Shown here: piece by piece, positions 34,700-42,376 of the stretch
Layout of the letters: each line of letters begins with the position of its first letter
How positions within the stretch are numbered: position 1 is the stretch's first letter
Assembly (NCBI GenBank): GCA_945861275.1
Contig: CAMATZ010000031.1
Location: 1-64,000, forward strand
Length of the DNA: 64,000 nt
From: Bordetella parapertussis
GTDB taxonomy: Bacteria > Pseudomonadota > Gammaproteobacteria > Burkholderiales > SG8-41
Direction: 5' to 3'
Notes under the pieces: model-generated
Seen by the model: the letters and a program-made list of their open reading frames with translations, nothing else
Told to the model about the DNA's origin: nothing
Database searches by the model: none
Position numbers and translations under genes: made by a program

Positions 34700-34852
34700 G
34701 CTTCTTTCCCTCACCCTCGGTCGGCTCCGCCCCCCTCGCTGCGCTCTCCCCGGTGGGAGAGGGATGAAAAGCCCTTCTCCCCCCGGGACAAGGGAACACT
34801 TGCAGCGGAGCAGAAGGGTGGGGAGAGCGTAGCGAGGGGGCCGCAGGCGGGA
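34700..34852. repeat. CTCACCCTCGGTCGGC repeat, copy 1
   Basis: About 90 bases (34700-34790) match 47378-47470 almost base for base, including CCCTCGCT(G/T)CGCTCTCCCC and GATGAAAAGCCCTTCTCCC. The right part (GGTGGGGAGAGCGTAGCGAGGGGG) is the reverse complement of the left, giving a large foldback. It lies upstream of the M81 metallopeptidase gene. Confidence 0.8.
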
Positions 34853-34903
34853 AAAAATGTCACACAGATACGTAAGACTCAATAAGATAGAGGAAGCATA
34901 CCA

Positions 34904-36436
34904 ATGAGCACATCCTGCCCACGTGTCGCCCTGCTCGGCATCCATCTCGAGAGCAACGCGTTTGCCCCGATATCCACCGAGGAAGATTTCCGCAATTCGT
35001 GTTACTTCGAGGGCGCAGCGATGCTCGCTGAAGCCGCGCGGCCCGCGCCCGCGATGCCGGGCGAGATTCCCGGCTTTGTCGAGGTCATGAACGCCAGCGG
35101 TCCTTGGGAGCCGGTGCCGATACTCATCACCGGCACTGAACCCGGCGGCCCGGCTGATCAGCGCTTCATCGATGCCACGCTCGCGCGCATGCGAACCCTG
35201 CTCGCGGCGGCAGCGCCCTTCGATGCCATCTACATCTGCAATCACGGCGCGATGACTGCTTCCGCCGCCGAGGATCCCGACGGCGCGCTGTACGCGCTTG
35301 TGCGCGAGGCGGCAGGCTCCCATGTGCCGGTGCTGTCTACCGTGGATCTGCACGCCAACATTTCGCGCCGCATGTTTGATTGCGCCGACTGCATCCTCTC
35401 CTATCGCACCAACCCGCATGTCGATCGGCGCGAGCGCGGCGAAGAGGCAGCTACGCTGATGCGCCGTCTGCTCGCCGGCGAGCGCTGGGAGAAGACCTTC
35501 ATCCGCATGCCGATCATGCCGCCGTCGGTGACACTACTCACCGCACGCGGCGCCTATGCCGACATGATCATCGAGGGCCAGCGGCACATCAGCCGCGACC
35601 TGCCGGTGGTGTCGATACTCGGCGGCTTCGTTTTTGGCGACGTGCGCGAGGGCGGCATCACAATTCTTGTCTACGGACACGGCGACAAGCCGAAGGCGCT
35701 CGCGAAGCAGCTCGCCGAATTCGCGTGGGCCGAGCGCGAGCGCTTCCGCGTGCAGCTCACACCGCTGGCCGACGCCATCGCGCGCGCCGCGCAGGCGGGC
35801 CGCAAGGGTGAGCGCACGGCGGTCTGCCTCGCTGATGTCGCCGACAATCCGGGCGGCGGCGGACGCGGCAACACCACCGACATCCTCGAGCGCCTACTCG
35901 CGGAGCGCGTTGAACGTGTGCTGCTGGGCAATTTTGTCGATGCCGCGGCAGCGGCGCGCTGCCATGCGGCCGGGGTGGGCGCGAGCGTGCGCATGATACT
36001 CAACGAAGGGCGTGCCGATGTCTACGGGCGTGCGGTCCCCATCGAGGCGACTGTACTCGCGCTCTCCGATGGCGTGGTGGTCGGGCGGCGCGGCGTCTAC
36101 GCGGGGCGCACGGTACACCTCGGGCCGGCGGCGGCCATTCGCGTCGGCGGTCTCACCATGGTGCTGTGCTCACGCCGCATCCAGTGCGCCGACCCGGTGT
36201 TCTTCGAGACCTTCGGTCTGGATATCGGTGCTTTTTCTTCGCTGGTGGTGAAATCGCGCGGCCATTTTCGCGCCGGTATCGACACCTGGTACCCCGACGA
36301 GCGCATCATCGAAGTCGATGCTGCAGGTCTTACTTCCCCCGTGCTCGAACGGTACGCGTGGAAGCGGATGCCGCGCCCGGTGTGGCCGCTGGATCGTGAT
36401 ACACGCTGGCAGGCGCCTGAGATGGGTGAGCGATAA
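34904..36436 (+). CDS. M81 family metallopeptidase (MlrC-like)
   Basis: The 510-residue protein matches the MlrC family first known from microcystin degradation: an N-terminal domain with HLESNAF, CNHG (112-115), DLHAN (148-152) and NPHVD (170-174) providing likely zinc ligands, and a C-terminal MlrC domain with DNPGGGGRGNT. It may hydrolyse peptides or other amide-like substrates. GAGGAAG precedes ATG at 34904. In this catabolic setting the physiological substrate is probably not microcystin. Confidence 0.88.
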   Translation: MSTSCPRVALLGIHLESNAFAPISTEEDFRNSCYFEGAAMLAEAARPAPAMPGEIPGFVEVMNASGPWEPVPILITGTEPGGPADQRFIDATLARMRTLLAAAAPFDAIYICNHGAMTASAAEDPDGALYALVREAAGSHVPVLSTVDLHANISRRMFDCADCILSYRTNPHVDRRERGEEAATLMRRLLAGERWEKTFIRMPIMPPSVTLLTARGAYADMIIEGQRHISRDLPVVSILGGFVFGDVREGGITILVYGHGDKPKALAKQLAEFAWAERERFRVQLTPLADAIARAAQAGRKGERTAVCLADVADNPGGGGRGNTTDILERLLAERVERVLLGNFVDAAAAARCHAAGVGASVRMILNEGRADVYGRAVPIEATVLALSDGVVVGRRGVYAGRTVHLGPAAAIRVGGLTMVLCSRRIQCADPVFFETFGLDIGAFSSLVVKSRGHFRAGIDTWYPDERIIEVDAAGLTSPVLERYAWKRMPRPVWPLDRDTRWQAPEMGER

Positions 36437-36446
36437 TGTAGACTAT

Positions 36447-36459
36447 TGTTTTTAAACAT
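36447..36459. promoter_or_regulatory. Candidate HigA operator palindrome
   Basis: TGTTTTTAAACAT is an imperfect palindrome about 20 bases upstream of the higB -35 box. A related TTTAAAACAT lies right at the higB start (36507-36516). Paired sites of this kind suit HigA autoregulation. Confidence 0.3.
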
Positions 36460-36478
36460 CTTTTTATGCGGTTTGTAT

Positions 36479-36507
36479 TTGACGTTTAACGCTACTCGTT
36501 ATATGCT
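36479..36507 (+). promoter_or_regulatory. Sigma-70-type promoter of higBA
   Basis: TTGACG (36479-36484), a 17-base spacer and TATGCT (36502-36507) form a near-consensus promoter. The -10 box ends only seven bases before the higB ATG at 36515, so transcripts would start at or next to the start codon. Confidence 0.55.
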
Positions 36508-36514
36508 TTAAAAC

Positions 36515-36793
36515 ATGATCAAGAGTTTCCGGTGTGCCGATACACAAGCTTTGTTCGAGTCAGGTAAGAGTAGACGGTTTTCGAGTATTGCCAATGTCGC
36601 GATACGCAAGCTGGCGCAGCTTGATGCTGCGGAAACGCTGGAATTTCTGCGTGCTCCGCCGGGCAACAGGCTGGAAGCATTGAGGGGCGACCGCGCCGGC
36701 CAACATAGCATGCGCATCAACGATCAGTATCGGCTGTGTTTTCGATGGACAACGTCTGGACCGGAAGACGTTGAAATTGTAGATTATCACTGA
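36515..36793 (+). CDS. higB: HigB-type toxin (RelE/ParE superfamily)
   Basis: The 92-residue protein matches HigB length and pattern: IKSFRCADTQALFESG at the start, a LAQLDAAETLEFLRAPPGNRLEAL core and the C-terminal QYRLCFRW and VEIVDYH. HigB cleaves mRNA on ribosomes. It is followed by its antitoxin after 12 bases. No ribosome-binding site precedes ATG at 36515, and the promoter is placed for a leaderless transcript. Confidence 0.92.
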   Translation: MIKSFRCADTQALFESGKSRRFSSIANVAIRKLAQLDAAETLEFLRAPPGNRLEALRGDRAGQHSMRINDQYRLCFRWTTSGPEDVEIVDYH

Positions 36794-36805
36794 CGGAGAA
36801 ATGTG

Positions 36806-37105
36806 ATGTTCAAAAACGGCATGCGGCCGGTGCATCCCGGCGAAGTTTTGCGCGAGGATTACCTGGTGCCGCTCAACTTGAGTGCGAATGCGCTCGCCAA
36901 GGCGCTGAATGTTCCCGCGCCGCGGATCAATGACGTAGTCCGCGAACGGCGTGGCGTCACTGCCGACACCGCCATGCGCCTCGCGCGCTACTTTGGCGGC
37001 GACGCGCGCTCGTGGCTCAATTTGCAGGCGGCGTATGACTTACGGCTTGCTGAGCGCGCAAACTCCAAGCGCATCGAGCGTGAAATTACGCCTGTGGCGG
37101 CCTAA
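36806..37105 (+). CDS. higA: HigA-type antitoxin (XRE family)
   Basis: The 99-residue helix-turn-helix protein starts near RPVHPGEVLREDYLVPLNLS, the hallmark of HigA, followed by the DNA-binding helices (LAKALNVPAPRINDVVRERR) and the WLNLQAAYDL end. It would bind HigB and repress the operon. ATG at 36806 is supported by GGAG at 36795-36798; GTG at 36803 is less likely. Confidence 0.92.
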   Translation: MFKNGMRPVHPGEVLREDYLVPLNLSANALAKALNVPAPRINDVVRERRGVTADTAMRLARYFGGDARSWLNLQAAYDLRLAERANSKRIEREITPVAA

Positions 37106-37127
37106 CAGCGCCTACCTCGACGGTTTT

Positions 37128-37448
37128 TTAGCCCGGCAGTTTGATATAAGCAAACGTGTCGCTGCCGGGAATGATGGCAACGCCGTGATTGTGATCGTGG
37201 CCCTCGTGGCCATGATCATGGCCGCAGGCCTGATGGTATTGCAGGGCGAACATGCGGGATGTCTCCTGAATGGCGTCTTCCGGGCCGACCGCACGCACGT
37301 GGTTGGCTCCGCAATGCAGGCATTTCATGCGTCCCAGTCCACTGAGCCCCGCAGACACTTCGCGCGGCAAGGCCCACTTGATGCGAATTTTCTTGCCGCA
37401 CTCAGGGCAGTTGGCGGCGGGCGGGAACAGCGGTTCTGGCTTGCTCAT
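37128..37448 (-). CDS. Zinc-ribbon protein with His-rich tail
   Basis: The 106-residue protein has two CxxC knuckles (C14/C17 and C43/C46) that should bind zinc, and a tail rich in His and Asp (CGHDHGHEGHDHNHG) that could store or buffer metal. There is no signal peptide. I do not recognise a named family. It stands alone between HigA and a TPP enzyme gene on the other strand. Confidence 0.7.
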   Translation of the reverse strand: MSKPEPLFPPAANCPECGKKIRIKWALPREVSAGLSGLGRMKCLHCGANHVRAVGPEDAIQETSRMFALQYHQACGHDHGHEGHDHNHGVAIIPGSDTFAYIKLPG

Positions 37449-37632
37449 GGTTTTTCTTTCAAGGTTCGGCAAATAGGGGATGCTTTGATTATGCGCGAAC
37501 TATATCGCTATTCAATCCGCCGATCTAACATCGGGTATTCACTGGCTGAATTCCCGATTCTCTTCTAAACTGTTGCCATTGTAGGCTTGCATGTGGACGG
37601 CTAGGGTCCTCAACCTTCCTGGGAGATACGTC

Positions 37633-39288
37633 ATGAAAATCAAAGCGGCGAATGGTATTGCACGGATACTGAAGGCTGAGGGCGTTCCATGGGTAAGTTG
37701 CTTTCCCACCAATCACGTGAACAACGCGCTCGGCGAGGAGGGCATGCCGATCCTGATGATGGGTGAAGAACGCTTCGCGGTGGCGGTTGCCGACGCGTTT
37801 TCGCGCGTGTCCTGCGGCAAGCGCATTGGCGTATGCACGGTGATGGCCAACCTCAACGCGGCGGGCATCCAGATGGCCTATGGCGCCATCGCGCAGGCGT
37901 GGGAAGATTCTTCTCCGCTGCTGGTGATTACCGAAGGCGTGAGTCAGGGCGCGAGCCGGCATACGCATTACAACATGGCCGAGGCGTTGAAGCCGGTGAC
38001 CAAATGGGTCGGCACCATCGATCGCGCCGAACTGGTGCCGGACTATATGCGCCGCGCCTTTACGCACCTGCGCTCGGGCCGGCCCGGTCCGGTACTGCTG
38101 ATTGTCCCGCGCGACCTCGGCGAATACGAGGAAACGCAACACCCTTACGTGCCGGTGAAAGGCTGGCGCGCCGGCCCCGATCCGGACGACGTCAAGTCGG
38201 CGGTCAAAGCATTGCTGGCGGCGAAGGACCCGCTGTTGTTTGTCGGTGAAGGGGTCTACTACGCCGATGCCACTGCCGAGTTGCTGCAGTTTGCCGAAAT
38301 GGTGCAGGCGCCGGTGCTCACCACGCTCAAGGCCAAGGGCACGTTTCCCGAGAATCATGCGCTGTCGGTGGGCGTGCGTGGCTCGCATGCCGCGCATTTT
38401 CTGAACAAGTGCGATCTCCTGTTCTCGATAGGGTCAAGTCTGTTTCCCAACCGCTTCAGTCACGCGATTCCCGATCCGGAGAAGAAGGTGATCGTGCAGT
38501 GCACGGTGGACATGCTCGACATCAACCGCAGTTACGAGACGCGTCACGCGGTGATCGGCGATGCCAAGCTCACGCTGCGCGCGCTGATCGACGAGTTTGC
38601 GAAGCAGGCCGGCGGCGCGCGCAAGAATGCGGCAGTGGTCGAAGAGGTGCGCGCTGCCAAGCAGGTGTTCCTCGACAAGTTCCGTCCCTTTATGGAGTCG
38701 GATGAAAAGCCGATGAATCCCTACCGCGTCATCGGCGGCCTGATGAAGGTACTCGACCCCAAAGCGTCGTTTGTCACTGCGGACTCCGGCAACACGCGCG
38801 ATCAAACCAGCACCGTGTACGAAGCGCAGATCCCGCGCGGCCACCTCGGTTGGGGCAATGTGTCGACGCTGGGCTTCAGTCTGGCGGGCGCCATCGGCGC
38901 CAAACTCGCCTACCCCGACCGGCAGTGCGTATGCATCACTGGTGACGCGGGCGTGTGCTACATGATGGGCAACTTCGAGGCGCTGACGCGTTACAAAATC
39001 GGCATCACCATCATTCACATCAACAACGGCGGCTATTCCGGATACGGGCCTGGTTTTTGGGGAGGCGGGCACGATCCCCACACCTGGAAGGTGTCGGATC
39101 ACGGCACCGCCTGCATGGCGGCGATGGCGCGCGCCGTCGGATTGCACGGCGAAGATGTCACCGAGCCGTCGGAAGTCATCCCCGCGTTAAAACGCGCGCT
39201 CGCTGAAAACGCGAAAGGCCGGCCCGCCTTTCTCGAGTTCATCTGCTCGCATCATCCGGTGCATGGCGGCTGGGTGGGGCGCGGCTAG
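37633..39288 (+). CDS. Thiamine-diphosphate-dependent enzyme (third)
   Basis: The 551-residue protein has the Glu of the PYR domain in GEERFAV (E45/E46), the central domain, and the TPP/Mg site starting at GDAG (437) and ending HINNGG. The N-terminal CFPTNHVNN replaces the usual GxPG segment. GGGAG precedes ATG at 37633; the upstream start at 37591 adds no conserved sequence. It is a single gene, followed at once by a MITE-like element. The substrate is unknown, probably a 2-oxo or hydroxyacyl compound. Confidence 0.87.
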   Translation: MKIKAANGIARILKAEGVPWVSCFPTNHVNNALGEEGMPILMMGEERFAVAVADAFSRVSCGKRIGVCTVMANLNAAGIQMAYGAIAQAWEDSSPLLVITEGVSQGASRHTHYNMAEALKPVTKWVGTIDRAELVPDYMRRAFTHLRSGRPGPVLLIVPRDLGEYEETQHPYVPVKGWRAGPDPDDVKSAVKALLAAKDPLLFVGEGVYYADATAELLQFAEMVQAPVLTTLKAKGTFPENHALSVGVRGSHAAHFLNKCDLLFSIGSSLFPNRFSHAIPDPEKKVIVQCTVDMLDINRSYETRHAVIGDAKLTLRALIDEFAKQAGGARKNAAVVEEVRAAKQVFLDKFRPFMESDEKPMNPYRVIGGLMKVLDPKASFVTADSGNTRDQTSTVYEAQIPRGHLGWGNVSTLGFSLAGAIGAKLAYPDRQCVCITGDAGVCYMMGNFEALTRYKIGITIIHINNGGYSGYGPGFWGGGHDPHTWKVSDHGTACMAAMARAVGLHGEDVTEPSEVIPALKRALAENAKGRPAFLEFICSHHPVHGGWVGRG

Positions 39289-39292
39289 GCGA

Positions 39293-39562
39293 GTGCGATT
39301 CAAAATGATGTGAAGCAAGATAATTTAGTCGGATCAAAGAAACTCCCTCGCCCGCCTTGGGGCGGGACAAGGGCACACTTGCAGCGAAGCAGAGGGCGGG
39401 GGTGAGGGTAGGGGAACCACAAATTTGCTCTGCGACCAGCCCTACCCTCACCCCAACCCTCTGCTTCGCTGCAAGTGTGCCCTTGTCCCGCCCGAGCGGG
39501 CGAGGGGGCTAAGCTGCGAAGTTGCGTAATTATTCGTGCCTCCACATCACTTTGAATCGCAC
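39293..39562. mobile_element. MITE-like element with 20-bp termini and long inner palindrome
   Basis: GTGCGATTCAAAATGATGTG (39293-39312) is inverted at 39543-39562 with one mismatch. Inside, 39344-39413 and 39441-39511 are near-complementary arms of about 67 bases containing GGCGGGACAAGGGCACACTT. The unit starts four bases after a stop codon and fills most of the 361-base gap 39289-39649. It could move as a non-autonomous element and would also end transcription of both convergent genes. Confidence 0.6.
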
Positions 39563-39649
39563 CTCGGCTAAGCTGACCAGTGGCGGGAACAGGCGCGCGG
39601 GCATCAGGTGTTGCGCGCTTGTGCCCGCATCGGAGCACATCTCAGCGCG

Positions 39650-40456
39650 CTACAACATCGGCCCCGGGATGGTGAGAGCATCCCGGGTGAGATGCTTGAC
39701 GATGTAGTCATAGGCGTCATCCACCGAATCCGTGCGATGCACCAGCGACACATCGGCGGCGTTGATCATGCCGTGGCGCACCAGCGCGTCGAAATCGACG
39801 ACCTGGCTCCAGTAATCCGTGCCGAACAGCACAATGGGCATGGGCTTTTTCATCTTGCGTGTTTGCACCAGCGTGAGCAGTTCAAACAATTCTTCGAGCG
39901 TGCCGAAGCCGCCGGGGAACACGATTACGGCTTTGGCGAGGTAGTAGAACCAGAATTTGCGCATGAAAAAATAATGGAAGTGAAACGCCAGTCCGCGTGT
40001 GATGTAGGGATTGTCGAATTCCTCCATCGGCAGCGAGATGGTGAGACCCACATTCACGCCGCGCGCTGCGGAGGCGCCGCGGTTCGCAGCCTCCATGATG
40101 CCGGGGCCGCCGCCGGTACACACCACGAAGCGTTTCTGGATGCTGTCGAGCGTCTTGGACCATTGCGTCAGGCGCAACGCGAGGTTGTGCGCGGCCTCGT
40201 AATACACGGACATTTTTAGTGCCATTTGTGCGGCAGTGAGGTCGCCACCCTCGGCCTCGGTCTTCTTGAGCGCGGCCCCGGCTTGCTCGCCGGACAGTGT
40301 GCGCGCCGAGCCCATGAACACGATGGTGTCGTCGACATGCTCACGATCAAAGCGGCTTTTCGGCTCGAGGTACTCGGCGAGTATGCGCAGCGCGCGCCCA
40401 TCGCGGCTGTTGAGAAACGCTTCATTGCTGTAGGCTTTGGGTATGGTGCCGGTCAT
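39650..40456 (-). CDS. LOG-family protein (nucleotide phosphoribohydrolase-like)
   Basis: The 268-residue Rossmann protein has the LOG signatures GGGPGIMEA (115-123) and PGGFGTLEEL (181-190). Family members release cytokinin-type bases from their ribosyl monophosphates or hydrolyse AMP; older annotation calls them lysine decarboxylases in error. It has an extended N-terminus of about 45 residues, as in the longer LOG subgroup. It is a single cytoplasmic housekeeping-type gene. Confidence 0.9.
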   Translation of the reverse strand: MTGTIPKAYSNEAFLNSRDGRALRILAEYLEPKSRFDREHVDDTIVFMGSARTLSGEQAGAALKKTEAEGGDLTAAQMALKMSVYYEAAHNLALRLTQWSKTLDSIQKRFVVCTGGGPGIMEAANRGASAARGVNVGLTISLPMEEFDNPYITRGLAFHFHYFFMRKFWFYYLAKAVIVFPGGFGTLEELFELLTLVQTRKMKKPMPIVLFGTDYWSQVVDFDALVRHGMINAADVSLVHRTDSVDDAYDYIVKHLTRDALTIPGPML

Positions 40457-40574
40457 GTTGAGTCCGATGCTGATTCAGAGGATACATAAATCATAGCAGA
40501 GTAGAAGTAACATAAGTGTTTGTTTTTATTAATTTTTTTGTTCATTTGACTAGCGTGTGAGGCTATAGCCATCT

Positions 40575-40711
40575 CGTCGTTCCAGCGCACGCTGGAACCC
40601 AGGTTGTTACATCGCCCGAAGGGCCTAAAATCAGATGCTTCGCATGTGTTTACACACGAGATTCCAGCTGGAGCCTGCCCCCGAATGTTTTAATTGGGGG
40701 CTGGAATGACG
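40575..40711. repeat. REP-like double hairpin with nested 30-bp segment
   Basis: The left hairpin CGTCGTTCCAGCGCACGCTGG and the right end GGGCTGGAATGACG bracket small inner palindromes. The right hairpin is split by 40672-40701, the same 30-bp segment that splits the left hairpin of the 5010-5120 unit, in the opposite orientation. The remainder of the 341-base gap 40457-40797 is AT-rich sequence probably holding the LOG gene promoter. Confidence 0.75.
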
Positions 40712-40797
40712 GGTAAAGAGGGCCGCGAAATTTGGTGTGTGCAATCCGGGTTGCGCACGTCAAGCCCACAGAAAACTCTGATCGAAAGGTGGCGGAC

Positions 40798-41781
40798 ATG
40801 GGCACGACAATCAAATCTACGCTGGCATCTCTAATTTTTGCGTGCAGCACTGTTGCTGCCGGGCCTGCCGCTGCGCAGAGCTATCCCATCAAACCGATAC
40901 GCATGATCGTGCCGTTCGGCGCGGGCACGCAAACCGATGTACTGGCCCGGCTCATCGGACAAAAGCTCACCGAGGCATGGGGGCAGCAGATGATCATCGA
41001 AAACCGGCCGGGCGCTGCTGCGATCCTGGGTACCGAACTTGCCGCGAAGGCCGTGCCGGATGGCTACACGCTGATGATGAACGGCACCGGCGCTCTCGCC
41101 ATCAACCCGGGGCTGTATGCGAAACTGCCGTACGATCCGGTGCGCGATTTCGCGCCGATCACCAAGCTGGTGATTGTGACGCAGACGCTGGTCGTGCATC
41201 CCTCGTTGCCGGCAAAATCGGTGAAGGAATTTATTGCCATCGCAAAAGCGAGGCCGGGGCAGCTCAACTATGCGTCCTTCGGCAACGGGACGGTCAACCA
41301 CCTGACCACGGAAATGCTGCAGAGTGCAGCGGGCATCCGGCTCGGCAACAATGTGGCGTTCCGCGGGAGCGCCGATGCGAATATTCAGGTGATGAGCGGC
41401 GAACTGCCGGCGATGTTCGATTCGATGACCTCGGTGTTGCCGCACGTCAAATCCGGCAGGCTGCGCGGATTGGCAGTGTCGAGTGCTGCGCGCTCGCCGT
41501 TCCTGCCCCAACTGCCGACCATAGCCGAGTCAGGCTATCCGGGGTTCGAGGTGGCCGGCTGGTCCGGCGTGTTTGCGCCGGCGAGGACGCCCGATGCGGT
41601 GCTGGACAAAATCGACAGGGAACTGATTGCGGTGCTGAAGCGACCGGAGATCAAAGAGCATTTCAATCAGCTCGCGTTTGTCGCGGCCAGCGAATCGCGC
41701 GATGAGTTCAAACGCCACCTGGTCGCCGAGATCGGCAAGTGGGCCAAGGCCATCAAGGATTCGGGGACGAAGATCGATTGA
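40798..41781 (+). CDS. Bug/TctC-type solute-binding protein 9
   Basis: The 327-residue precursor has a signal ending GPAAAQ, VPFGAGTQTDVLAR and VPDGYTLMM. The HVPYKG motif is replaced by NNVAFRGSADA, so this protein should bind a different ligand or bind it differently. ATG at 40798 with AAAGGTGG upstream is chosen over 40732. It is not in an operon with any enzyme. Confidence 0.9.
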   Translation: MGTTIKSTLASLIFACSTVAAGPAAAQSYPIKPIRMIVPFGAGTQTDVLARLIGQKLTEAWGQQMIIENRPGAAAILGTELAAKAVPDGYTLMMNGTGALAINPGLYAKLPYDPVRDFAPITKLVIVTQTLVVHPSLPAKSVKEFIAIAKARPGQLNYASFGNGTVNHLTTEMLQSAAGIRLGNNVAFRGSADANIQVMSGELPAMFDSMTSVLPHVKSGRLRGLAVSSAARSPFLPQLPTIAESGYPGFEVAGWSGVFAPARTPDAVLDKIDRELIAVLKRPEIKEHFNQLAFVAASESRDEFKRHLVAEIGKWAKAIKDSGTKID

Positions 41782-42001
41782 GTGCAGGGGCGCTTGACTT
41801 GGCATGTCCGGGGACTACATGATTCGCCACAGTGTCTGTTGCGGTACGACCTGGCAGTGTGATCAGACGAGAGAGCGTATTCGGGTAAATGCGTAGCGCA
41901 GCTTATCGTTGTCCCCGGCAGTCCGCTTTACAACCAGTGAGTGCCAGCGTAGAGTTGATTTTCCTCAACCAAAAACCGTATGTTACAAAGGGAGCAACAC
42001 T

Positions 42002-42307
42002 ATGGAAACGAAAAGCTTTCTAGAGAGTCTATTTGACTTCTCATTCACGGAAGTTGTCACCACCCGCATCATAAAAATACTGTTTATTGTCATAATTGTT
42101 TTGGCGACGCTGGCCGGTCTCGGCATGATTATTGCCGCCTTCGTAAAGGGTATTTGGGGAGGCCTTGTGTCTCTTGTCCTCGTTCCGATAGTCGTTTTTA
42201 TCTACGTGCTTATGGCCCGCATCTGGTGCGAATTAGTTCTTGTCATGTTTCGCATCGCTGAAAACACCGGCCATCTTGTAGATCAAAGCAAGAAGGGCAA
42301 TCCGTAG
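42002..42307 (+). CDS. DUF4282-like small membrane protein
   Basis: The 101-residue protein has a short N-terminal amphipathic part (FLESLFDFSFTEVVTTRIIK) and two hydrophobic membrane segments at about 25-45 and 52-75, then a charged tail. The pattern suits the DUF4282 family, whose role is unknown. GGGAG precedes ATG at 42002; the frame upstream of it is not coding-like. Confidence 0.75.
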   Translation: METKSFLESLFDFSFTEVVTTRIIKILFIVIIVLATLAGLGMIIAAFVKGIWGGLVSLVLVPIVVFIYVLMARIWCELVLVMFRIAENTGHLVDQSKKGNP

Positions 42308-42376
42308 GTTCACAAGTCCGGCAGCATTGAGAAGAGGCGGCCGTGCCGCGAGCCTGGCTTCGGAGCCGAATGGCAC

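Noticed and set aside
34700-34852. Possible CRISPR or tandem array in repeat-rich gaps
   Set aside because: Repeats are palindromic and dispersed, not regularly spaced with unique spacers, and no cas genes are present.
37105-37130. tRNA or other RNA genes in short gaps
   Set aside because: I looked for cloverleaf patterns in the gaps and saw none in this or other intergenic segments; a tRNA-scan would be decisive.
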